Source: Welwitschia mirabilis | Lineage: Eukaryota > Gnetophyta > Gnetopsida > Welwitschiales | Direction of reading: 5' to 3' | Length of the DNA: 51,082 nt | NCBI GenBank assembly: GCA_051453625.1 | Contig: JBOZIK010000001.1 | Location: 24,815,481 to 24,866,562 of the forward strand | Shown here: positions 1 to 8,790 of the stretch, piece by piece | Position numbering within the stretch: position 1 is the first letter of the stretch | Layout of the letters: every line of letters starts with the position of its first letter | Position numbers and translations under genes: made by a program | The notes under the pieces: model-generated | What the model was told of the DNA's origin: nothing | Database searches by the model: none | Seen by the model: only the letters and a program-made list of their open reading frames with translations

Positions 1-150
1 TTTTTTCTTTTTTTCCTTTTTGTTTTCTCTTTTTTTTTTAAAATTTTTTTTGGCACTGCGCAGTCTACGCACCCAAAATGGGAATCGAACTTGGAACTTG
101 TTACCTCACAGGCAAATGTCTTTGCCACCAGATCAAAGGTCCACAGACAA
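1..150 (-). mobile_element. tRNA-derived SINE with A-rich tail (partial)
   Basis: On the minus strand a tRNA-like head is followed by an A-rich tail. An RNA polymerase III B box of the form GTTCGATTCC lies at about 81-91. About 34 bases upstream, the spacing found in tRNA genes, a weak A box reading TTGATCTGGTGG lies at 126-137. The 3' side at 1-50 is almost pure A with some G on the minus strand, like the tail of a retroposed element. No acceptor stem can be folded, so this is not a working tRNA gene. Family unknown; the element runs off the window edge. Confidence 0.6.
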
Positions 151-256
151 TCCACGATCTTCAGAACTCCGCCCTAGGCCTTCACCTATGTATATAAGCT
201 TTTTCAAAAAACACTTCATTAATAAGCAAGATTTACATAAAATTCATTGTCATTAG

Positions 257-1319
257 TTACTTTAATTAATCAAATTATTTTATTAGAAATTATTCTTTAT
301 TAATATTATATGATTTTATTAATTATTAATTTTCGTTAGTATATTCATAAATATAATCCTATTAATACTTAATATAATAAGTAATAACAAGTTGTAATAG
401 GGAAAAGAGAAATAATATGAGATTTACTTACTACACTTTAATCAAATTTTTAAACCTCTTTAATTAAGTTTTTATCCAAATCTATTTTTTTGGTTTGATG
501 TTAATCTTACACTAAATTTTGTTTTTTTTTTAATGGGCTTTGATTAACTCATTATGATTCCAAAAAAAACCTAGATATAGTTTGTAAATGAGTTGTCAAG
601 GATTCAAAAAATAAAAAATGTGGATAAATGACAAATGTGAATTTTGTAAGTTTTGCAGCTACTGCTTCACAATAACTAATGCAACTAGGGCAATATATGA
701 TTTTGCAAAGGCAATTGAAAATGTTGTGCAAATTTTCAAGGCAAATTTCTCTATCAATCTAGCTTATAATTAGTAGAGGATAATGTAGTGCTTTTATTTC
801 AAAGTTTTGAAATCTTACATGTTGACTATTCAAAACCATAATTTCTTGCATGTTAGGCACATAAGTTGAATCACGATGATGCCTAATTCTTGTCATAACA
901 AGTAGAATCTATAATTTTACACTGTTATGAATTTTTTTTTAAATTTCTTGTATGTTTCATCATGTCTAAAATCATTCAAAGTTACTTTTATCTAAGGGAA
1001 AATTAATTTTGTATTTTTTATTTTTCCATGAATGCCCAAATTTTGTAATGCATTAGTCCAAACTTTCTACTGCAGTTTCTACTAAATCAAATCTTTGGGG
1101 GTGTTAAATTTGATCTTAAATTACAAATTGAATATTACACATGAAATTCAAAAAAGAATAATTCTAACAACTTCGCCATCATCGTCAATTATCATTTATA
1201 GGGGAATCGCCATTAAGCACAAGTTCTTCATCAAAGTACTATTGCTTCAACTAAATCATTAATGAATTTATGGAATTAAAATTTATCAATTTATATATTA
1301 TTTTTTTTTAATTTAAGGC
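257..1319. other. AT-rich sequence without recognisable gene
   Basis: No open frame or family motif is visible. The part nearest 1320 may be the decayed N-terminal portion of the Helitron protein that follows, but I cannot support that residue by residue. Confidence 0.5.
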
Positions 1320-3100
1320 ATTATATGTTCATCATGATAATGAGACATAGGGCATCGAACTCAACAATAGTGTTCTTCAAAAATAAAATAACTCATGCAT
1401 CAATCATAATAAAGGAACTACATGATGAAATGAATAATTGTTCATCAACTTAGTAGTTATACAACTTCATGAGGTATGTGGCTCTTTAAAAGCATGTCTT
1501 CCTATGAGAAAAAAGAAAATGTGAACACTTAGATATGGTTACCAAGCCTTGAATACCTATGATATTCTTCATTCTTAGTGCTACAAATTTATATTTACTA
1601 GATCTACGTTATATCATGCCTAATGAACAATCATAAGATCTGGCTGAAGATAGAAGAGGGAGAATGCAAAACATCGTAAAAAACCCAAACATTATCTTAG
1701 ACTACATGTATAACAATCATAAAAAATTCAAAAAGGTTATTATCATTAGGAAGTTCAATGTTGTAAACTATTGGCCAAGATTTAAATGGCAAGATAGAGG
1801 ATTTTCACATGTATAATTTTTGTAATTAAAAGGAGCACGAAATATAAAAGAAGTTGACTAGAATGATGATTTAATAGTGGAAAACATAAAGAAATTTCTA
1901 TTTCCATCACAAATGCATGAAACAGTAGATTTCATAAGCCTAGAAAACGCAATTATGCATGTAAAATCTGTATATTGTTTAACACATATTTACTTATTCG
2001 TAATGCATTAGCCACTATAACAACTTTTTATTTTTAGAATCCTAAGGCAAACATGAATCTTTATCCATATTAACTACAAAAGAAGGATCTAAAACATGTA
2101 GATTTAGATCAAGATTACACAACTCTATTAAATAATATTTAAAGACACACAGTTTGCAAACCAAAAGCATGTTTGAGAAGATGAAATGCTAAAGAATTCT
2201 ACAGGTACCAACATAATATTACTGTTTTAAACTTAAAAACATCTTCATACAATACATGCTAATATTTCATTAATTTAGGTATAACACACCATGGGAGTTA
2301 CGAATTTGCAACTTAAGGTCGTATAAATATGAAAACAATGAGAGAAGTGTGAGCAAGAAGAAATGATAATAGGTTAAGTTAGTCATTGGACTCTACTAAT
2401 AGCGATATAGAAGGATTAAATACGACTCCTTCCCAATAGATATGCTACACAGGCATTTTCTGGTACGGAAAACATCATTGCTAAGGGTGGGCTTCCCATA
2501 TGTAGCATTAAACAACCCCTTCCTAGTGTTTGGTTGCATACTCACACTTAGTGGGTGTGGGAAACTAAAAAAACGAAGTGAGCCATGCTAATAAATACAT
2601 CAAATCACTAATGGAGAACTATAATAACAACTATCCATCTAAACCCCTACATAAGCATTTATAATAGAATGATTCTAGAAAAAAAAAAACATAATCCCAA
2701 CTTGCTCTTGATAAATATGTTATTGTGTAATATATTGCAAAGTATGCTTCAAAGGCAGAGAAGAAATCAGGTCATATGTTGATATGTTGATGAAGATATT
2801 ACATGATAGAGATTCCAATGAGCTAGCCATTTTAGACACAAAAGATTGATGATGGGTACTACAGTAGATCGTGATATTAGAGCTATAGAAATATGCCACA
2901 TGTTAAGAGTACTTCTTATGGTGGAAAGTAGTAGGATGTTCATGATGCTTAATGTATCTAAGAAGGTAAACCAAAGCCATGAGGGAGATGAAGAACATGC
3001 ATTTAACATATTGATAATAACTCATTATTTAAATAGACCACTTCATGTGGAAGAAATTTCATCATTCAACTTTGCGAATTATGAAAAAATTATTTCATAG
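1320..3100 (+). pseudogene. Helitron Rep (HUH endonuclease) protein relic
   Basis: Across all three plus frames this stretch carries, in the right order, the conserved text of plant Helitron replication initiators. In order: a block before the catalytic site at about 1390-1500; DRRGRMQNIVKNP at about 1650-1690; YWPRFKWQDRG at 1769-1801; the catalytic area just after it (S-H-V, then a stop); LVENIKKFLF near 1876-1903; YIAKYASKAEKKS at 2731-2769; DRDIRAIEICHML at about 2869-2907; and NRPLHVEEISSFNFANYEKI at about 3033-3092. An intact Rep nicks and rejoins single-stranded DNA during rolling-circle transposition. Here at least a dozen stops and frame changes rule out function, and the second His of the HUH motif is gone. 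No PIF1 helicase domain is visible downstream before the GT64 gene, and I could not find a TC start or CTRR-hairpin end. Confidence 0.8.
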
Positions 3101-3813
3101 TTTTTAACTTATATAAAAATGTTTACACTATATATAATTTTATCCATCTCTATTAGATAAAATACATTACTTGGAGATATACGTTCATGGCATTCTTATG
3201 CTATTTCATTACTTGCATCAGTGGCTCATAAGCACTGCCTTAGCTACATACTATGTATATATCTAACATTTGACGAAGTGATATTTATTAATACTAAGTT
3301 ATGGATGAGGGTACAAACATTGACCAATAGCAACTATTGTTGATGATTCATGTTGATGTTAGATCAAGCCAATATGGATTGTTTGTCACATAGTGAAGAT
3401 TGAACTTCGACCAAATTTGAACACTCCTTTCTCAGCCAAAAATTTCCATAGTATATGTGAGAGCTAGTGTAAACAAATTTTTTACACCAAAAACTGTATA
3501 TATACTTTGAACTTTGCATTGTTCCAAAAATAAATAAATTCTTACTTTTTCAAATCAATATCCTGAAAATATATTATTACTCTTTTCTCTCATCTAACAG
3601 TTAGTAATAAAAAATTATAACCCACATCCTCTTAAATGGAAAAGAAATATCCACTAATTAAACTCACAATGTTACCTCCAATACATTTAATATAAATATT
3701 TTCAAACTCATAATGTTTTCTCCTATACACTTAATATGAATATTTCCTAATACACACAAAAAAAAAAAAAGAAAAAATTCCAAAAGCTTAGAAAAGTGTA
3801 ACATCTAACGTCA
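3101..3813. other. AT-rich spacer between Helitron relic and GT64 gene
   Basis: No coding signal. It may hold decayed Helitron helicase sequence, because the helicase domain normally follows Rep, but no motif can be read. An A-run with a few G lies near 3755-3778. Confidence 0.4.
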
Positions 3814-3821
3814 TATATTTA
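3814..3821 (+). promoter_or_regulatory. Candidate TATA box of the GT64 gene
   Basis: TATATTTA lies 41 bases before the first in-frame ATG (3855) and 155 before the second (3969). With plant initiation usually about 30 bases downstream, transcription would start near 3845. The first ATG would then have a 5' leader of only about 10 bases and the second about 125, which favours the second as the true start. This is a single short match in AT-rich DNA. Confidence 0.35.
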
Positions 3822-3854
3822 CCTGCTCCTAGTGCGCTTGGAAATAGAGCTACC

Positions 3855-4994
3855 TTGCCCGGCCATGTCTCTTCGCAATCATTTGCAGAAACAGAGGGAG
3901 ATCGAAAGTCTGGACTCTCATCCGGAGCACAATTGTATGAACGAGATACACCATCTCAAGCATCTCTCATGGCAGCATCACTAATCTTCTTCATTTTAGT
4001 AGCCCTGCTACCTCTCCTCCATCATCACATCTACGCATCAGAATCCTTGGGGCACCACAACACTATCACTAACACTGAATCAAAGATTTGTCAGAAGACA
4101 CGATATCCGGAAGCGCGGCAACTCAGATCGGACCAACTGACGGTTCTCATTTCGGGTTTTTCATTGTCACGCCTTCCGCTGCTGAAAGCCATTGCTCGAA
4201 CATACTCTGGTGCGGCCTGTGTTCACTCCGTAAATGTGCTTTGGGGAAACAATGAGACAGATCCACCAGGCGCAGAGACATTCGAGTCCATGGGAGCACC
4301 TGTCTTCATTCGAAGGCAGCCGAGTCGCAGCCTCAATGACCGTTTCCTTCCGCAACCTTATGTACTTACAGAAGCCGTTCTAATTGCAGATGATGATGTG
4401 GAAATCGATCCGGCAACAATCTGCTTTGCTCTGCGCGTTTGGACGAGCCTCGGTGAGAGTCGGCGCCTCGTCGGATTCTTTCCCAGATCTCACGCCTACG
4501 ATCCGCTTGCGCGGACTTGGATTTATACGGTGGATCCCGATCGCTTCTCTATTGTTCTCACTAAGCTTATGATTCTGCCTACAGAGTTTTTGTATATTTA
4601 TACTTGTCAGATTCCTTCTGCTGTGCGAGAAATTGTTGAGAAAAGTAGAAATTGCGAGGATATCGCGATGAACTTTCTCGCTGCGGATCAGGCCCTAGCT
4701 GGCCCTCTTTTGGTCCGTGGTGCTCCCAAGGATTGGGGCGACACTCGTAATGATGATGTTTCAAAGAACAGTAGTGTAAAAGAAGTGGCTATTAGTGGCC
4801 AAGAAGGTCACCGTGCTTTCAGAGGGTTTTGCATCCGCGAGTTCCATCGGATCTGGGGAAAAATGCCTCTCCGATATTCTTTTGGTGTTGTCCACCCGGA
4901 CGTGCGCGAACAGGCTCTTTGTCGTAAAGGCGGTGCACTTGTCGCTTGTGACCAGGAGGTCAATAGTTCGGATCCGCTCAACGATAAAACCTAA
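3855..4994 (+). CDS. Glycosyltransferase family 64 protein, C3 type
   Basis: Single-exon 379-residue frame, intact to its stop. GT64 enzymes are type II membrane glycosyltransferases of the Golgi, related to the exostosin C-terminal domain; plant members include glycosyltransferases of sphingolipid headgroups and cell-surface glycans. Seen here: a hydrophobic anchor at residues 39-57 directly after Met39; the domain start LTVLISGFS near 95; a nucleotide-sugar site ADDDVEID at 178-185, where the Asp triplet 179-181 is the DXD metal site; GFFPRSH and IYTVDPDRFSIVLTK at about 207-237; NCEDIAMNFLAADQ at 266-279; and CIREFHRIWGKMPLRYS near 326-342. This C-terminal text matches Arabidopsis C3 (At1g80290) better than the EPC1 or GINT1 types. 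Starting at Met39 (3969) gives 341 residues, the usual length, with the anchor at the N-terminus; the longer form adds a 38-residue polar tail. I list the longest frame but think 3969 the likelier start. The acceptor is unknown. Confidence 0.9.
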   Translation: MPGHVSSQSFAETEGDRKSGLSSGAQLYERDTPSQASLMAASLIFFILVALLPLLHHHIYASESLGHHNTITNTESKICQKTRYPEARQLRSDQLTVLISGFSLSRLPLLKAIARTYSGAACVHSVNVLWGNNETDPPGAETFESMGAPVFIRRQPSRSLNDRFLPQPYVLTEAVLIADDDVEIDPATICFALRVWTSLGESRRLVGFFPRSHAYDPLARTWIYTVDPDRFSIVLTKLMILPTEFLYIYTCQIPSAVREIVEKSRNCEDIAMNFLAADQALAGPLLVRGAPKDWGDTRNDDVSKNSSVKEVAISGQEGHRAFRGFCIREFHRIWGKMPLRYSFGVVHPDVREQALCRKGGALVACDQEVNSSDPLNDKT

Positions 4995-5764
4995 AATTTA
5001 GGTTTCTGTGATATTCTCAGTTGGTTTTGAAATCTTCCTAATTTGCTTAGGAGGGCAATCTCAAAAAATGAAGAACACTCGTTGTCGAATGGCGGATTGA
5101 AGATTGTTTTCAGGTTACTTGGAGCCTCTGTAATCTCCAGCTGATTGAATGTAAGGATGACAGGATTCCCTCCTGTCTTGTATAAGCAAAATAATTTTCG
5201 CCAAAGTGAGCAGTCGAGCGAATTTCAAAACCAAATCAGTACTTTCCAAACTGAGATTCACTGAGCTCGACTACGAAATCTCGTACAGACCAGCAAATGC
5301 TCAAAGCTCAAAGGGAAACGCCTCGGGTTTTCTCAGGGCAGACAAATCCAGCTTGTTCGACAAATGCAACAGGCGAAACATTTGTATGGCAACCTTCACT
5401 GAGAGCTGCCATCAAACGTTTTCTCTCAGATTGCCAGCAATGGACATAAAGGTTTGCCTCGATTTCATCTCAGTGCTAAAACTTGCAGATCGGCTAAAAT
5501 TTGCTTTAGGAGTGATTGTTGAGTAATTTTCTGTATGAGTGTTCACAGTTTAGCTAGTTATAAGTATAGGCTTTAGTTTGTGTAAAATTTATTTAAACTA
5601 TCAAACTTTCTTCGAAACCAATGGTCACCCGAATTAATTTAGCTCTGGTTGAATTTTCTTCATAAGATTTGACTGTAACTATAAAACTTTTTACAGAGTG
5701 AATTTTCTCTGAATTCTGTGAAATTTTACTAAACTTAATCGAACAATATAATAAAAAAAGAAAT
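4995..5764. other. 3' flank of the GT64 gene
   Basis: Probably 3' untranslated region and flank. Base composition stays relatively GC-balanced to about 5520 and then becomes AT-rich. No clear AATAAA signal is visible. A 106-codon open frame at 5206-5526 has no supported homology. Confidence 0.4.
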
Positions 5765-6135
5765 AGTTCTGTTATCTGTTTTTGATTTTAAAGTTTAGGG
5801 TTTCCAATATTATTATATTCAATAAGGATTTCATGTTTGAAAAGGAAAATGGATGTATATGTTTTAATTTTGTTAATTTCAATAGCAATTTAAATTTTGT
5901 TTAGGATACAATCTCCTTCAAAACAACCGATTTCATTAATTTTAATAGTTATTTTTTTGGTTACTCTGTTCACTTTACTGGTCTGGTTTTGATTTTGAAG
6001 TCTTGTGCTTGCAACTTTATCTTCATGTTTGAAACTAAAAACCAATACATATGTTTGCATTTTATTAATTTTAATAGCAATATAGATTTTGTTGAAAATA
6101 AAAGCATCTTCAAAATGGAAGGGATTTAGATTTTA
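5765..6135. repeat. Diverged tandem duplication, about 190-207 bp period
   Basis: Two related units lie side by side. TTTGATTTTA at 5781 recurs as TTTGATTTTG near 5988. TCATGTTTGA at 5831 recurs at 6023. A segment containing TTAATTT, TAGCAAT and ATTTTGTT recurs near 5870-5900 and 6065-6095. The offset drifts from 207 to 192, so indels have accumulated. Confidence 0.6.
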
Positions 6136-6559
6136 AACTTTGAGTAATAATTTTCACTTTAATTTTTAAATGTTTTTTCATACTAATGCTGCACATGTTT
6201 TTACGATAAAAACTTAGACTCTATGATTTAACTATGCTATGTGTATTTTATAATTTAGTTTTGTATGTTTTATGATGTCTTTAATCATTTAGAATTACTT
6301 ATACTGTTAAACGAAATCGATTTCCTAATTTTTCTCAAGTCTTCAGTAGCTCCTGAATTTTCTGCCAAATTTTTCCGTGGAACCAAATTTTCAGAAGTAC
6401 CAAATCCAATCCCCAATTATGAATTGAACATTATAACCTATAAACAACTTGTTTATAGGGAAAAACAGAGCAAGCGAACTTTAACAACAATCAAAAACAA
6501 AACTTTAACAGCAGAGCAGCGGCACATCCAGAAACTGAGAATCTGCTTCTCTCAGCAAC
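6136..6559. other. 3' flank of the HSP90 pseudogene
   Basis: Downstream of the HSP90 stop on the minus strand. About 6430-6559 looks like a T-rich plant 3' untranslated region. No poly(A) stretch is present, so there is no sign of a processed copy on this side. Otherwise featureless AT-rich DNA. Confidence 0.4.
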
Positions 6560-6906
6560 TTAATCAACCTCTTCCATCTTGGACTCCTCTTGTGCAGCAG
6601 CATCGTCTTCCGAAGCTGGCATCTCAGTATCAGCGTTTGCTTCCTCGTCAATGCCGAAACCCAGTTTCAGCATTCTGTGGGTCCTCCCAGCAAACATGTT
6701 GGGCTTGTCAAGAGAGAATCCAGACGTCAACAGAGCAGTCTTATACAAAAGCAGCACCAGATCCTTCACAGACTTGTCGTTCTTGTCAGCCTTGGCCATC
6801 TTTCGGAGCTCCTTCATGATGGAATTCTCTGGATGGATCTCCATTGTCTTCTTGGAAGTCATGTAAGAGGACATGCTGCTGTCACGCAGTGCCTGAGCCT
6901 TCATAA

Positions 6907-7255
6907 AGCGTTTTTTTCATTTGGAGACTTTGGATTGTGGATTGCTCTCGATCATTTTACAGATTGTCGTAGATCGCAGGTAGATTTTTCCGAAATCACA
7001 AGTTAAAATTTGAAAGCTGAATCGGTTTAGTAAAGTTGCAAGTTGAAAAAACCGGTTTCTGTAACTATAACGCTCGTTTTTTGGATTGGAAAATTGTTTC
7101 GAATAAAATCGAGGATTCATTTGACTAAAAGCTATAGAGGGTTTTGTTTAAAAACAGTTTTTTAAACTGTCTAGTCAGTTTTTTGGCTGGAGCACGATCC
7201 TGTTCCAACTCGGAGCGCTTTCTCTTGCGATTTCGATCCGCTCCATCTAACAATG
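6907..7255. mobile_element. 349-bp insertion in HSP90 with 5-bp target duplication
   Basis: On the plus strand CATAA at 6902-6906 and CATAA at 7256-7260 flank the block. Removing the block and one CATAA rejoins the frame exactly across ...ECIM and KAQALRDSS, which are contiguous in HSP90. The ends (AGCG...CAATG) are neither TG...CA nor obvious inverted repeats, and no GT...AG pair fits an intron here. The interior has a small palindrome near 7149-7170. The type is unresolved: a 5-bp duplication is usual for LTR elements, but the ends do not fit one. Confidence 0.7.
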
Positions 7256-8372
7256 CATAATACACTCCATATTCGCAGTCCATCCATACTCACCTGTCAC
7301 AAGGCAACATGGAAACTCCACTATGCGGTCCAAGACCACCACCTTCTCAACCTTGTCAAACGACTTTTTCTTTTCCTCTTTCCTCCTCTTTTCCTGCTCT
7401 GTTCCCTCCAGCTTTAGTCCCTCTTTTGTGGCCGACACCAGCTTCTTTCCGTCATATTCTTTCAACTGTCCCAGAGCGTATTCATCATTGGCATCAACCA
7501 TCAAAAGCACCTCGTATTCCTTCTTTTTGAGTCTTTCCAAGAATGGAGAATTCTCTACAGCCTTTCTTGATTCACCAGTGATGTAATAGATATCCTTCTG
7601 ACCCTCCACTCTTGGTAGAATGGTATCTCAAAAGCTCTGCAAGCCTAGCCCTATTTTGACTGTCCTCATGGATGCCCAATTTGATGTTTCTTCGAGAAGG
7701 CCTCGTAGAACTTGACATAGTCCTCTTTGTTCTCTGCAATCTCATTAAACATCTGATGCATTGTTTGACCAGGTTCTCGCGAATGACCTTCAGAATCTTG
7801 TTCTGCTGCAACATTTCACGAGAAATGTTCAGAGGCAGCTCTTCAGAATCCACAACTCCTTTCACGAAACCTAGGTACTCTGGAATAAGCTCCTCGCTAT
7901 TGTCCACGATGAAGACCCTCCTGACATAGAGCTTGATGTCGTTGAGCTTCTTGCGAGTGTCGAAGAGATCAAAGGGTGCCCTCCTTGGCACATGCAAATT
8001 CCAGCTGCCCCTCCACAGGTAAATGTTTTACCGCCAAATGGTCTTCCCAATCGTTGGTCAGTGACTTGTAGAAAGCAGCGATTTCCTCCTTTGTGATTTC
8101 TTCGGGTTTCCTCACCCAGATTGGTTTTTGCTTGTTGACCTGTACCCATTCATGTGACACCTCCTTAACCTTCTTTTTCTTCTTCGACTTGTCTTCATCT
8201 TCGACCTCCTCGACATCACCTTCTTTTTCCTCCTCCCTGCAGATTCCTCCTCTTCGTTGTCGCTTACCTCTTTTTCAGTTGTCTGTTCTGTCCACAGAGA
8301 GATCGGATAGCTAATGAATTCGGAGTGCTTTTTGATGAGATCTTTCAGCCTTCTCTCTTCTAGATATTCCAA

Positions 8373-8488
8373 CTGCAACAATGGCCCCAAAAGAAATTCT
8401 CTCCCCGAAACTAGAAAATCTACGCTGCTCTCTCCGCCGAATTGAAAAATAAGATTGTTAACATTACATCAAACACACGCAGTAGCAC
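8373..8488 (-). other. Intron-like block in the HSP90 pseudogene
   Basis: The homology to HSP90 stops after KITVSLY and resumes at LEYLEERR, contiguous positions in the protein apart from about three residues. On the minus strand the intervening 116 bases begin GTGCTAC and end TTGTTGCAG, a legal GT...AG pair with a pyrimidine-rich acceptor side. If it is an intron, this pseudogene is a decayed genomic duplicate and not a reverse-transcribed copy. Confidence 0.5.
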
Positions 8489-8790
8489 ATAAAGAGACAC
8501 GGTAATCTTGGGGCCTCTGCCGAGGTACTTGCCATTGACATCTCTGGTGACAGTAAAGGAACCATCTTCTTGGGATTCCCAAATGTATTGGTCATCGTCG
8601 TTATGTTTAGTTGTAACAACAACCTTCCTCTCCACAAGATAAGCCGAGTAAAATCCGACTCCAAACCGACCAATCATACTGACACCAGCCCCGGCCTATA
8701 AGGCCTCCATGAATTCCTTGGTTCCAGACCAACTGATTGTCCTTACGTTGTTTATCAAGTCTACAAAGCGTATCCCTAGGAAAGGTTAAG

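Larger units (their letters stand above)
6560..8790 (-). pseudogene. HSP90: Cytosolic HSP90 pseudogene, 5'-truncated
   Basis: Decayed copy of the cytosolic ATP-dependent chaperone HSP90. The C-terminus at 6563-6904 is nearly intact and ends in MEEVD, the TPR-cochaperone docking tail of cytosolic forms. Going 5' (rising coordinates): a 349-bp insertion; [20 protein letters not shown] and DEYALGQLKEYDGKKLVSAT at 7261-7609, with about 14 codons lost before [67 protein letters not shown] at 7969-8160; a frame-shifted acidic linker; [20 protein letters not shown] near 8270-8375; an intron-like block; and [14 protein letters not shown] from the ATPase domain. Beyond, SGTKEFMEAL is followed by an in-frame TAG at 8696-8698 where the family has Gln. 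The match fades at INN and SGIG-like text near 8790; roughly the first 100 residues are missing. Stops and frameshifts rule out function. Confidence 0.93.

Noticed and set aside
81-140. A tRNA gene at the window start or at 25.8 kb
   Set aside because: Only internal promoter boxes are present; no acceptor stem closes in either case.
20-256. 78-codon plus frame at the window start
   Set aside because: Runs through a T-rich tail and a SINE head on the opposite strand.
2767-3009. 80-codon minus frame
   Set aside because: Antisense of the Helitron Rep relic, whose plus-strand motifs are clear.
3855-4994. GT64 gene as proven Helitron cargo
   Set aside because: Proximity alone; no Helitron termini enclosing the gene were found.
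5206-5526. 106-codon plus frame with text TELDYEISYRPANAQ
   Set aside because: The short string resembles the end of gypsy RNase H, but the next residues and the neighbourhood do not, so chance is likelier.
6265-7006. Plus-strand open frames of 95-184 codons over 6265-7006
   Set aside because: They are antisense shadows of the HSP90 C-terminus, which has strong homology on the minus strand.
7309-8314. Plus-strand Ser/Pro/Phe-rich frames over 7309-8314
   Set aside because: Antisense of HSP90 coding sequence; no homology of their own.
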